Assembly: GCA_000697335.1 (NCBI GenBank)
Contig: JNEM01008457.1
Location: forward strand, 1-38,581
Direction of reading: 5' to 3'
Source of the DNA: Conidiobolus incongruus B7586
Lineage: Eukaryota > Entomophthoromycota > Entomophthoromycetes > Entomophthorales > Conidiobolaceae
DNA length: 38,581 nt
The notes below the pieces were generated by a model. The model saw only the letters and a program-made list of their open reading frames with translations, did no database searches and was not told the DNA's origin. A program made the position numbers and the translations under genes. Shown one piece after another: positions 10,156 through 21,901 of this stretch; positions within the stretch are counted from its first letter, which is position 1; each line of letters begins with the position of its first letter.

Positions 10156-12640
10156 ATGTAATAAAAGCTTACAATTTATTGAATATTTAGTTTAGTGTAT
10201 TTATATGTATCATCCTTAATTTATGTTTTAAGTTGTCTCAGTCAATAGGCAAAAAAATTTTTTTAATCTACAAAATATTTTTACATTGTGAATATCATTA
10301 AAAGCACTCTAATTATAATAGCTTTCAATAGTTAAAATAATACTATTCAACTATATAACAGTAATGTTAAATTCTTATTTTTTTAATTATATGAAAATAT
10401 ATATGATATATAATTTGATTGAAAGCAAGGTTTAAATAGCATAATATATTGAATGATAAGGAATAAGCCCAATAATTAAAAATCACCTTTGACGAAAATA
10501 TTTTACATTGATAAATGACAAATAAGTAATGAAAAAAAATTCAGTTTATATACTTTCCAACAGGATAAAAATTCAATATAATTTCAAAGCTAGAGAAAAC
10601 ATTTCTAAACAGTCTATATAATATTAATCAAACCTTAATTGATTTCTTCTATAATCAGAATGATTCCAAATTCACACTTATGTTTGTTAGAAATTAATTT
10701 TTATGGTTATTTTTTGATCAAATAGCTTTAAACATATGATTTATTGTGTAAATTGTACGCTGCTTATTTTTCATTTCTTGTATATATTAGATTAGAATCT
10801 TTGAATATTCAAATATTCAAATATAATATATCATTTGGTTAAATTTATTTTTGTTTTTAATAATTTTCTAAATCAAAAGTTACAACAGAAACATTTCTAC
10901 TTATAACCTGAAATGGATGATAATTTTCAATACAATATCCCTTTTTAACTTCAGAATAACATAAATTAATCTATAATTTGTTATTAATTGTTTTTTCAAA
11001 TATTATATATTGACTATATATAGGATCTTTGACTTATCAATTCAATCTAAAAGTTCACATTTTTATTAATATATTGATCGTATAACACGAATATATGAAT
11101 ATTTAAATTGCATCAACAATACGCCATACAATCCCCATAATTCTTATTGAAAAACCTTTACATATTCCTCCATCACCATATTTATATAATATTGGTAAGT
11201 ATATAATTAATATCATTAAATTCGTAAATATATTTTAAAATTAAATCAATCAGATATTATTCATTAATTCAATATATCAAACCAGGAACATAGATATATT
11301 TATAAATTTATAATATTCGAAATATTAGTATGAATTGTATTATAACGAGCACTGGGGCTTGTCTCAAATAGCCACCCAATATATTATGTTGAAAATATGA
11401 TTAGTATGATTAAGCTTTTTTAAAATATATTTAAAAATAATTACTAATATGTTTAGTTTTTCAGAAAGATTATTTATGAATATTTAAGCTAATAGAATGT
11501 CAAAAATAATTTTTAAACATTATTAATACTGTCAAAAAATCAAAACAAATTTAAAAAATAACATGTTTGCGAAAGTTGAATCATACTACTTTTCAATATT
11601 GTATGATTTTTCATTTATGAAAATAATCCACATCAACAAAATTAGTCATATCCTTATTATAAATTGTTTATTATCAATATCTAATATATACAAATATAAA
11701 AAATGCAATTATTAATTTTACACTATAAAGCCATATCAATTATATCAGAATGATTTGTTCTTTCACATCTTAATAATCAATTATTCAGAATTTTAAAACA
11801 AAATCATAATAAAAATTTTTACTTGTGAAGTCTGAAAATATTCTAAATATTTCTAGAACTCAAAACTAAAATAATTTTATAAGTTTAAGCATATGATTAT
11901 ATTCATTGATGGTGGAGTAAATATCTAGCATGTTTTTGATTGTAATTAAAGAATATATCAATATATATTGAAGACTATCATATATTATTATATTCAAACA
12001 TAATCAGTATAAGTTAATAATAAAATTTTAATATTGGAAATAATTTGAATAATATTTATATTAAATAAAATGCCTTTACGATTATTGGTTTAAATTGAAT
12101 TTTATAATGCTTTGCATAATCATAGTGTGGATTGAAAAATATCACCATTATTAAATATGTAAATTAATAAAGTTGAAGATGAAAAATTAAAAATGATGCG
12201 ATTTAAGTGTCACTCTAATATGTTCATGATATTTTTCTACGAAGTTTGGTAAGAATTATTGGTAAATATGAGCATAGTAGGGATAATTTAATAGAGTTTA
12301 ATATTAGTCATTTGACATCATTTATTTACTAATATCTGTGAATATTTATTAACAAAATGATTCATTTCATTGTTGCAGTTTAGGAATGTTATGAAATTAA
12401 CAAATTAGTATGTAACTCCCCAAATATCACCCAACAAATTCTTTGATTTCTCCTTATAATTTCTAGTATTTCCAATCGGATGATCTAATATTATTGGATA
12501 ATAACTATGATTGGGTAATTTCTTTTCAGATTAACAAATTAATTGGAAATAGAATTCAATATGGTGTGGTTGACTAAGAAACACATAAATTTTGCTTTTT
12601 TAAAGCTAAATTTGAATTGGAAGTTTTTTGTTTAAGCCAC
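10156..12640. other. A+T-rich intergenic desert
   Basis: About 2.5 kb with no supported gene. Slightly G+C-richer patches near 11100-11205 (ending in a GTAAGT) and 11340-11390 read briefly like coding sequence but cannot be extended into a gene. A 14-bp palindrome lies near 10800. Confidence 0.5.
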
Positions 12641-12974
12641 CAGAGAACTAAACTCTATTCAAAGTATTGCAAATCTCCCTTGTTCTGCCCCCTTTTTCAC
12701 TCTCAATCAACTTTGCATCATCCACCTAAATCTCACTTGTGTAAGTCCATCTTACTTTTTTCTCACGCTTAGTATCTCATTTATGTACCTATCAACTTGA
12801 TCAAATATACCTTATTTTAATAATCAACCGTATACTTTCCTTTCTTGCTCTTACCCACTCTTTCTCACAAGATTTGGCTGCCTTAAATTAATTTGTTTAT
12901 ATAGTAATATCAAATATAATATATGTGCTATTTCCATCGCTTACAAGATCGTTTTTTAGTTATTTTGAACTCAA
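12641..12974 (+). promoter_or_regulatory. Pyrimidine-rich promoter/leader of the cyclin gene
   Basis: From about 12660 to 12890 the plus strand is markedly C/T-rich (runs such as CTCCCTTGTTCTGCCCCC and CTTTCCTTTCTTGCTC), in contrast to the surrounding A/T-rich DNA. Such CT blocks before the start are common near transcription starts of fungal genes. A GTAAGT at 12741 and a TATAG ending at 12904 could bound a 5'-leader intron of about 164 nt. That would be longer than any coding intron here and is unproven. Confidence 0.4.
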
Positions 12975-14102
12975 ATGTATAATAGTAGGGAAGGTGCTCA
13001 GCACGGAGCCTATCAAACTCTTCAATATCCTAATAACTATTGTTTTGCCCCAATATCAAACCCGACTAATCCTGTCGGACTCCATAATTTTTCTAACACT
13101 TCTCTTGTTACTTTGTATGGAGACTTTACATATCACGCTATTCGAACATTATTTAAAGAGCATTTAAAATTTAATCAAGAGCCTTCCCTTCCAGGCTTTC
13201 AAAGTTGCAATCAAAGAGGGCTTTCATTAAGATATTTTTGTTATCGCTTCTTTAACTCAGTTAACTGTGACCACCCATCTGTGGTAATTACTACTTTACA
13301 ATATTTAGAAAGAATTGTTAAATGTAGACCAAATTGGCTGGGGATTAAAACTGAAATAGATTTATTTTTAGTGAGCTTTGTATTAAGTACCAAATATTTA
13401 TTAGATGTTAATATTTTAAACTCTGTATGGTGCGATTACTTAAATATCCCTGTTAAAGAATTTAATCAATTAGAGAGAAGCATACTTCAAGCGTTTCAAC
13501 ACGTTTTAACCATTGACTCTCAGCTTTACGATCATTATGCTAATCAATTCTGCAAAGCAGGCCATTGGTCTACCACTATGGCTGCTTCATTGAGATTTAA
13601 TTTGGATCAGTTTGAAGATCATCCCAATAGATTTACATTGCATCAATCTATGTTTAACATCCTTAATAATGCACCTCATACACCCCCTAACTCTAAACGT
13701 GAGCATTTGTCACAGGAAGACACTCCTCCAGAGGATGAGGCATTTGAAGATCCACTTGGTTATCGACCTTTATTTCACCTCAATCCGATTCCGAGTATGC
13801 TACATTACACTTCGGGATACACACAGCAAACTTCAAAATCCTTATATCCTTCTTATGATATGGATCCTACCAATTATGATATGGCCCCTATGAATATGTC
13901 ACTTCAATATTCGTACTCGCATAGTGCGCTTAATCCGACATATTATTCGACAAGCTATTACCCGTCTAATACAATTAGCTTTGGCTCTATCATTCCAACT
14001 CATCAAGGATTTAGTGCTCACTCTCATAACAGCTGGTCTATTACTCATAAGCCACCTATGATGCAACACTCGTATCATTATCCACCCATTCCCTACTACT
14101 AG
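12975..14102 (+). CDS. Pho80/Pcl-type cyclin
   Basis: An intronless gene of 375 aa. Residues ~85-182 form a cyclin box of the Pho80-like kind: LRYFCYRFFNSVNCDHPSVV, then TTLQYLERIVK, then LFLVSFVLSTKYLLD, then VWCDYLNIPVKEFNQLERSI and LQAFQHVLTI. The order of an H-P-S helix, the Y-L-E-R-I helix, the F-V-L-S-x-K-Y-L-x-D helix and the N-x-L-E-R helix is diagnostic. Family members (Pho80, Pcl1/2/5/7) activate the Pho85-type kinase (Cdk5 class) in phosphate, glycogen and cell-cycle control. The C-terminal ~160 residues are low complexity, rich in Tyr, Pro, Ser, His and Asn, with no domain. Which Pho85 cyclin this corresponds to cannot be told. Stop is TAG. The start is the ATG giving the long frame after the CT-rich leader. 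Confidence 0.8.
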   Translation: MYNSREGAQHGAYQTLQYPNNYCFAPISNPTNPVGLHNFSNTSLVTLYGDFTYHAIRTLFKEHLKFNQEPSLPGFQSCNQRGLSLRYFCYRFFNSVNCDHPSVVITTLQYLERIVKCRPNWLGIKTEIDLFLVSFVLSTKYLLDVNILNSVWCDYLNIPVKEFNQLERSILQAFQHVLTIDSQLYDHYANQFCKAGHWSTTMAASLRFNLDQFEDHPNRFTLHQSMFNILNNAPHTPPNSKREHLSQEDTPPEDEAFEDPLGYRPLFHLNPIPSMLHYTSGYTQQTSKSLYPSYDMDPTNYDMAPMNMSLQYSYSHSALNPTYYSTSYYPSNTISFGSIIPTHQGFSAHSHNSWSITHKPPMMQHSYHYPPIPYY

Positions 14103-16687
14103 CCTAGCGATTACTCAAGCCATCTTCTCTTTATTTATTCCACTTTTTTGATGATTTCAACATGTTAATTTATAATTGTTCGATTTATCCATATTCTCAT
14201 TTACTCTACATCCACTTGGTGAAATTAATCGAGGGATATACTTTCGGCTTTCTATACAAAACCCTTCCATTCTTTTTCCTGTATAATTTTTTTATTTCCA
14301 AGTATTATTCAAAATAATTTCATTTCTTTTAAAATTAATATATATATCATCCATTTCACATTTAAATTATTATATATAATAAAACTATCTATTATCGATT
14401 TTACTATAAATTTACTATAATTGGCAATATTTTCCTCAATTTATGAATTTGATCAAGCTGTGAATTTTTTGATTAACAATTTACGGATAGAAAAATTTTC
14501 ACAGCTTTATTTCACCCAGTTTTGTATAATGGCATATTATTTGATAATACCCATTTTCAGAAATTTAATTTAATTATATACTAAAATAGAAATCTTTTGA
14601 CTGCTAAATGTATGATAAAAAATAAACAGTTTAACAATATTGCTTCAAAACAGGACTTCCAAAATACTAAATAGCAGCTTAATACCATTACTTTTATATA
14701 GTAGAAATGTAAATGAAGTTGTGTATTTCAATATTATCACAACCACTAAAATGAATTTTTAAAATTCAGTTCAAAATTTATAAATTGTCAAGATCTTCAA
14801 AGTCTATATTTCAATTTGTATTCTTATATCCCAATAATGTATTAATATTTGATGTTAACTAAAATACTATTTTATTAATAATAAACATTCAAATTAAATA
14901 TTTTAAATTCCTTAGTGTAATTAAATAATATATGTAACTATTACTATACTAAAGTTCAAATTATAGCAATATGATATAATTTATCAAGTATTAGCAAAAG
15001 GATGGTTGATTTGGAATTTGATGATTATTTAGGATAATAATATACTGCATTATTATCTCAATATTATACATTCACTTTTGATTTTTGATTAAGAAATTGA
15101 CTGTTAGGAACAACTTATATAAATATGCTTTAATGGAGAAATTAACAAAAATCATAATAAAATCACAATTTTTTATTTAAAACGTATTGATTATATTCGA
15201 AGTTTGTTAACGTCATATTGAATTAACTACTAACCTTGAAATCAATAATATTCTCATTAAATTTGAATACTTTATTTATGGTACTATTTTTAATTTCCAT
15301 TCTGTATATTTTAAATTACCAATTACATTATGATCCAATGTTTTTAATAGTTTTATTAATATTAAATATAATATGAATTTTTCTATATAGCTGAAGTATA
15401 TATTTTCTGAGATTTAGAACAAATTTCAATTAGCTTAATACAGCATTGGATTATTAAAACAAATTTTGACTTTAATTACGATATAATTAATAAACAAAAC
15501 GATATTTAGGTATTGAAATAAATAATAATGTTTATTGTTTGAGAATATTTGAACCATTCTCAAATATTGAATGTATTGAATAGTAATAAATCATAACACA
15601 CTGTTACATTTAAATATTCCTTTCAAGTCATTTATAGTGAGAGTGAGCTGATATTTAAATGTATAATGATAATGTATTACTAAAAATATGGAAATCAACC
15701 GGATATATATATTTTTCATTTGATGTCATAAAAATATATAAAGAATTATTATTTCTACAGATCATTTGTTAATATTGCTTACTCGAGTATATTATAAAAG
15801 TTGAATTTCCCTTTGAATTATGTCTATCATTTGTCCTACTAAATGTTAGGTATTAATGTAATAAAAATGAATAATGTTTATCTGATTTTGATCAAATGAA
15901 AAAATTAATATTTACACTCAAATTCCTCATACTCAAAAATTTTACTAATAAACTTAAAATATAAATAAATGAATAATTAACATCAGAGTTGTACACAATC
16001 TTGTAATTTCTAAACTTAATTACAATAATCATTTCATTATTTGTGGTTTAAGTGTTATTACTAAATTTTAATATTGAAATTTATATAATTTGCAATGAAA
16101 ATGAATTTTAAACCTGGTGTATGTTTATGATAGTATGTATACTATAGCATCGATTTATTTTCATAGTTATAAGATATGCTTTTGTAAACATTATTGATAT
16201 TGAGTAAGAGATATAATATAATAGTAAAGTCTTGATCATTTATTTATCACAACACTTGATATTTAAGAAATTTCGAATTATTCCTAAATTTCGTTTATAA
16301 AAGTTATATATGATATCTTTTAATATTTATATTAATATATACACTATTATTTTCTCTAATTTAAAAAAATTTATATTGAATAAAAACATTTGGTACATTG
16401 GGAAAATATCTTTTTAGGGATTAGAAATTAACAATTATACTATAACTACCTTTTATTAATTTGAAATTTGTTAATAAATATTATAATACTTGAGTTAATA
16501 GTATTATTATCAAATGTATTTTATATTTAATAAATTAATAGGAAATTTGTTGAAAAAGTATTAAATCAATAGAAATGTATGTCCCACAATTTGAAATTTT
16601 CAAAATTCAAACTTAAATTACATTTGTCGTATTTTATTATATACATAATTTTATAATATTAAAAATAAGATATTATAATTTTTGAAA
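14103..16687. other. A+T-rich intergenic desert
   Basis: About 2.6 kb. The first ~200 bases are the pyrimidine-rich 3' region of the cyclin gene. Beyond that I see no coding frame, RNA gene, tandem array or transposon part. Confidence 0.55.
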
Positions 16688-17760
16688 ATGCTATATATTA
16701 TTGGACTTGGTTTATGTGATGAAGAAGATATCACTTTAAAAGGGTTAAAGGCTATTCAAAGCTGTGAAAGAATATATTTAGAAGCATATACTAGTATTCT
16801 TATGGTTGAAAAGGAGAGACTAGTAAATATAGATCTAGTTTCAAAAATTAACAATATTAATGTTAGTTATATTAGGAAAAACTCTATGGAAAAGAAATCA
16901 TTGTTGCTGATCGTGAAATGGTTGAATCCGAATGTGATAAAATCTTAGAAGGTGCTGATCAAGTCAACGTTGCATTTTTGGTAGTTGGCGATCCTTTTGG
17001 CGCTACTACCCATTCTGATCTCTGCATTAGAGCCAAAGAATTGAACATTGAAGTCAAATGTATCCATAATGCTTCTATCATGAACGCCGTTGGTGCTTGT
17101 GGTCTTCAATTATACAACTTTGGTCAAGCTGTTTCCATTGTATTCTTTACTGAAACCTGGAGACCCGATTCATTTTATCAACGCATCCAAGTGAATCGTC
17201 AAGCAGGAATGCATACTTTGTGCTTATTAGGTATAACTTTATTTGATAAGATATTTCATTTAACCTGATATTCAATTTAATATAATAGATATTAAGGTCA
17301 AGGAACAATCCATTGAAAACATGGCCAGGTAATATCATCAATTCTTGTTCATCTATATCTTTATTAAATGAGTGTTACAGAGGCAGAAAGATTTATGAAC
17401 CTCCAAGGTATATGACTGTGAATACTGCTATTGAGCAATTATTGGAAGTTGAAGAAAAGCTTCAATTAGGAGGTATTATTTTTACTGAAACTATTTAGAA
17501 GATGTTACTCAACAAACATATTAGCTTATAATGAAGATACTCTTGCCATTGGTGTTGCTCGCATTGGATCTGCTGACCAAAAGATGGTATCTGGAACTCT
17601 TAAACAACTGCTCGATGTTGACTTTGGTGCTCCTCTTCATTCATTGGTGATTATTGGATCCCAAATTCACTTTTTAGAAGCCTATTATCTTCGCCAATTT
17701 GCTGTAGATGTTGAGAGTTTGAATATGATCCTTAAACGTGATTATAACTTAAAGGAATAA
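16688..17760 (+). CDS. DPH5: Diphthine methyl ester synthase (diphthamide biosynthesis)
   Basis: Five exons (16688-16822, 16876-17230, 17289-17328, 17381-17472, 17525-17760) encode 285 aa, the usual Dph5 size; introns are 52-58 nt. Dph5 uses S-adenosylmethionine to methylate the modified histidine of elongation factor 2 repeatedly, the second step of diphthamide synthesis in the cytosol. It belongs to the tetrapyrrole-methylase fold. Visible signatures: N-terminal [46 protein letters not shown] (~79-91), [52 protein letters not shown] and [14 protein letters not shown]. An upstream TTG in frame at 16682 is not the start; the ATG at 16688 gives the conserved N-terminus. Every junction restores conserved sequence, so the model is firm. 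Confidence 0.97.
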
Positions 17761-18945
17761 ATGTAGATTTTAATTATTTATATACTCTAAATTTATTAGA
17801 AGATTATAACTGTAGTAAATCTGGAATAGGACTATTATTATAAAGTATTTATATTTTGCATCTTTATCATTTAATATATTAAAGACCAACCCCTTTTTTA
17901 ATAAATGTTATTAAAATTTGTTGTTCGATTTTTGGATATATTTTTTTAAAAAATTATATATGCAATTATTCAGAACTAATAAAACTAATTTTTTACTATT
18001 GAAATTTATATAAAGATAAATATTAAGTAATGTTAATTTTCCAGTTTTGTTCAATATGCTATTTACTCATACAATCAAAAATTATAATATTCGAAATATT
18101 AAAAAACAAATCCATTTATATTAAATTTATATTAGCATTGAATGATTCTAGTCATTATTTATTATTATCAAATATTATTTAATTTTGTAATTTTGTATGT
18201 GTAATATTCAATTGCTAGAAACTTGGTATTAAAATACTCTTACATAATTTCAAAAATTATAAGTTAATTAAAAAATAATATTTCTCAGTTTAAACGTCCT
18301 TCTTCAAATAATAAAATCCATGCTTATAGCATATTCCAAAACTTCAATTCGATGACAGTGCAATTATTTATTTGATTGAATTTCTAACTTTAAAAATTAT
18401 ATTTGGCTAATAAATGTTATCTGATCAATATAAAGTATATATTTCAGACAGTATTCAGATTATAACTTAAAGTAACTTTAGATTTAGTATTTTTTCCAAA
18501 ATAATATTTGCAAAGATTATAATCAAACGATAAAATGAGTAAGGTCATTATTATTTTGATATCTAAAAATATAAATCAATATTAATTTGTATGAAAGAAC
18601 ATATTTGTGACTCAACTTTCAATTCGCACTTACAATAGTCTTAACTTATGAGCTTTAATCTCTAAGATATAGCATTATATTAATTCAGGGTAGATTAAAA
18701 TACTCCCACAGATGCCATTCAATAAGTATGTATATATTTATTTCTAAATTATATAATACATATTTAATTGTTGCAATATATTTCAAAAAAAAACAATCTT
18801 ATTGATTATGATAAAATTTATTTTATGAATCCCATAAATTGAAAATCAGAATCGATCACATGAACCCTCATAAATATAAGTGAATATAGTGAAATTTGAT
18901 TGAGACTACTAGTTATTTATAATTATCTTACTACGCAAGATACAA
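17761..18945. other. A+T-rich intergenic region
   Basis: About 1.2 kb between the tandem DPH5 and UBC9 genes. A short G+C-richer patch at roughly 18275-18380 reads as protein-like for about 33 codons but has no start and no continuation. Nothing else is visible. Confidence 0.5.
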
Positions 18946-19731
18946 ATGTCAGGAATTTGTTTAAGTAGACTTACTGAAGAACGTAAACAATGGAGAAAGG
19001 ATCATCCCCACGTATTTCAGCATATATTTTTTCAAAAATATCATTTTAATATATATCTTTAGGGATTTTATGCCAAACCTGCAAAAAAGGCAGATTCTAC
19101 TTTAGATTTAATGACTTGGGAATGTGGTATACCAGGGAAGAGTAACGTAATTATCTCTATAAATGTGTTTTGCGTCTATCATTTATTAATTGTCTCTTAG
19201 ACTCCTTGGGCCAATGGTCTATATAAATTAACAATGTATTTCTCTGAAGGTACGTGCAAATATTCTTTTTTTTATATCAAGCTAATTTCGTTTCTAGATT
19301 ATCCTGCAAAGCCTCCTAAATGTAAATTAACTTTTACTTGATATTATTCAAGTTATTGATTAATTATTAGGCAAATTTACACCGCCCTTATTCCATCCTA
19401 ATGTTTATCCCTCAGGAACAGTATGCCTATCTATTTTAGATGAAGATGGGGACTGGAAGCCTTCTATTACAGTTAAGCAGGTAAATATTGATGCTTGCTA
19501 TTATCCTGCATTTATCTGACTTTATTTATAGATTTTATTAGGTATTCAGGATCTATTGAATTCTCCTAACGAGCTCTCTCCTGCTCAACATGAGGCTTTT
19601 AATTTATATAGGTATTATAGTTTAATTTTAATTTTATTTCATTTACTTAAATTTCTTCAATTTATAGAAAAGATTTAGATGCATACGAAAAGCGAGTTCG
19701 TCAACAAGCTAGGGAAAATCCAATTCAATAA
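18946..19731 (+). CDS. UBC9: SUMO-conjugating enzyme E2
   Basis: Seven exons (18946-19011, 19063-19146, 19201-19249, 19298-19321, 19371-19480, 19532-19611, 19668-19731) encode exactly 158 aa, the length of human UBC9; introns are 48-56 nt. The enzyme takes SUMO from the E1 by thioester on its catalytic cysteine and transfers it to target lysines in the nucleus. The E2 core is plain: [21 protein letters not shown] with the basic N-terminal helix that binds SUMO/E1; [30 protein letters not shown] with Cys93 at the UBC9 position and the HPN motif; and the UBC9-type [20 protein letters not shown] insertion. It ends [10 protein letters not shown]. Six introns in under 800 bp make it one of the most finely divided genes here. 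Confidence 0.98.
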
Positions 19732-21901
19732 TAATATTTTTGAATACTCTAACAATCTTTTTAATCATTTATTGTTATGATAAATATATCCATAAATTTT
19801 GTCCATGATCATTAATAATGAATAATTGCCGTTGCATTTTATTTTTAATAGTATATCTAATGCTTTTAATGCTTTTTAATCCATTGACATTGGATTACTA
19901 GATTTATGATCATATTCTAGGTATAAAGTTGTTATACTAAATCATTCAATTGTATTCAATATAGGAGTAAATCTTAAAAACCTTACCACAACAACACCTA
20001 TATTACTCAATATCATATACATATTGCTTTATTTTTTAAATCAACTATAAACAAAAATGTTTAAATATTAATAAAATTGTGTTAAAATGTAATTTAATAC
20101 TTATATATACTATGGATATTAAATCATTATTAATCTCAAATTTGAAAGTATGCCAAACATATATTTATTATTATATCAAATACAAAAACAATTCTCTAAT
20201 ATAAATGAGACATTATGTTTTGAGATTATATTTTACTATTTTCTCTCAGTTTATCAAATTCAAGACAATTGTAAATTTTACAGTGATAGACTATCAAAAT
20301 AATTCATGAACTGTTAAGTATATTAGTAGAGTAAAATTTTTATAAAAATATATTCAATAATCATATAAAAATCAATGTGAAGTAGTTTAAATATTTTAGA
20401 ATTTTATCAATATAGTGAATTTATTAGAAAATTAATAATTAAATGTTTCAAATATAGTTATAGCTTTATTTCATTTGGAAATACAAGAATAGGCGTATAA
20501 ATTTTAAATATTTTTCATTATTAAGAAAGTTCAATATGATATTTAAAAATTTTGAGTTATTTTAAAGATGTTATTAATTTGTGATATACAAGAAATATAT
20601 TTAGAATATGATAACAAAATAATAATGATTTGTTTTTTATTTTAACATGAAAGTTAATTTCAACTTATTGATAATTGATTTTGATTTAATTTCAGATTTA
20701 AATATATAATCATTAAATGAAAATAAATTAATAATTTATTTCAAATGGTGATAAAAACGAACCCTATATAAATTAGGCTAAATAGTTAAATAATAAGTTT
20801 TTATTCATATTAATAATGATGAAAATGTGATTATATTTGAGGATGAGATAGAATCATGTTATCATGATTGTATAAAGATCCAGTCATTCATCAGAAATGT
20901 TACTATTACAACCTTTCAACAGAGTATCATTAAGATTATAATGAATACAGCCCATATATAACTTACCCTTAAAGAGTTTATATTCACCAGAGCAATAGAC
21001 GCTTCAATAGTCAACAAAGCAATGTATCAGTCCATGCTAATATTAATTATCTTCATCTGCAGCAAATCAATACAAGCTATGAGCAAGTATTTTTCAAATA
21101 TTAATATGTTTCTGTCTTTTTTAAGATATTTAATTCTACCACCATGAATACTAGACTCAGTATCAGAGGATGGAATGTCATCTAAAAAATCGAATATGGG
21201 GCCAAATTAAGTTATAGATGATATATATTATATGCTATAAGATATTCATTCTAGTTGGATCTGGGTAATTTTTCTACACATACATATTATTCAAAATTAA
21301 TTTGTGTTGATAGTAAAATTTGTGAGTATTATTTCGAAAATGATATAGAATCATTATCATCTGATGATTTTATTAATATTTAATATTTATAATTAATCAA
21401 AGGTAAAATTAATTTAATTTTAAGAATTTATTCATTATTCTTAATGTATTTTTTAGCATATCATAAATATATCAAATACTAGTAAGGTCATCTCATTTTC
21501 ATATAATAAATAAAATAAGGAAAGTTTAAATTATCAAAACCATTAATGGCTCCAATTTAAACTGATTTTTATATTATCATAAACCATAAAATCCTAAAAT
21601 TAATTTCTTTGATACTGAGACAATCAAGTATTATTGATTTAATATAAAATGATTGGTAGAGTATAACTGAGACAATGTAAATTACTGATAATAGAGGGAA
21701 AATAATATTTAAGTTATGTATTAAATTTCAATATCTCAAATTTAAGTAAAAAAATTATTTAGTTAATAATGATGACAATATACATCTGTATAAACCTGAT
21801 GACAAATAATAGTTTCAATAGAATAAATATATAAATTATAAATTATATTTATTGACAAGATGATTGATATTGCTTCTAAGTTAAATTCAATATGGAATCA
21901 T
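19732..21901. other. A+T-rich intergenic region between convergent genes
   Basis: About 2.2 kb between the 3' ends of UBC9 and KAP123. A G+C-richer patch at about 20880-21200 reads like Ser/Gln-rich protein in places, but stops occur at the random rate, so I do not call a gene or pseudogene. No repeats or RNA genes are seen. Confidence 0.5.

Noticed and set aside
12741-12772. A 32-nt leader intron (GTAAGT to the nearest TAG) before the cyclin gene
   Set aside because: Shorter than any confirmed intron in the window; if a leader intron exists, a more distant acceptor near 12904 is likelier.
20880-21200. Ser/Gln-rich coding-like frame suggesting another decayed gene
   Set aside because: About seven stops in about 60 codons is the random rate; the protein-like look depends on reading each stop as Gln or Arg.
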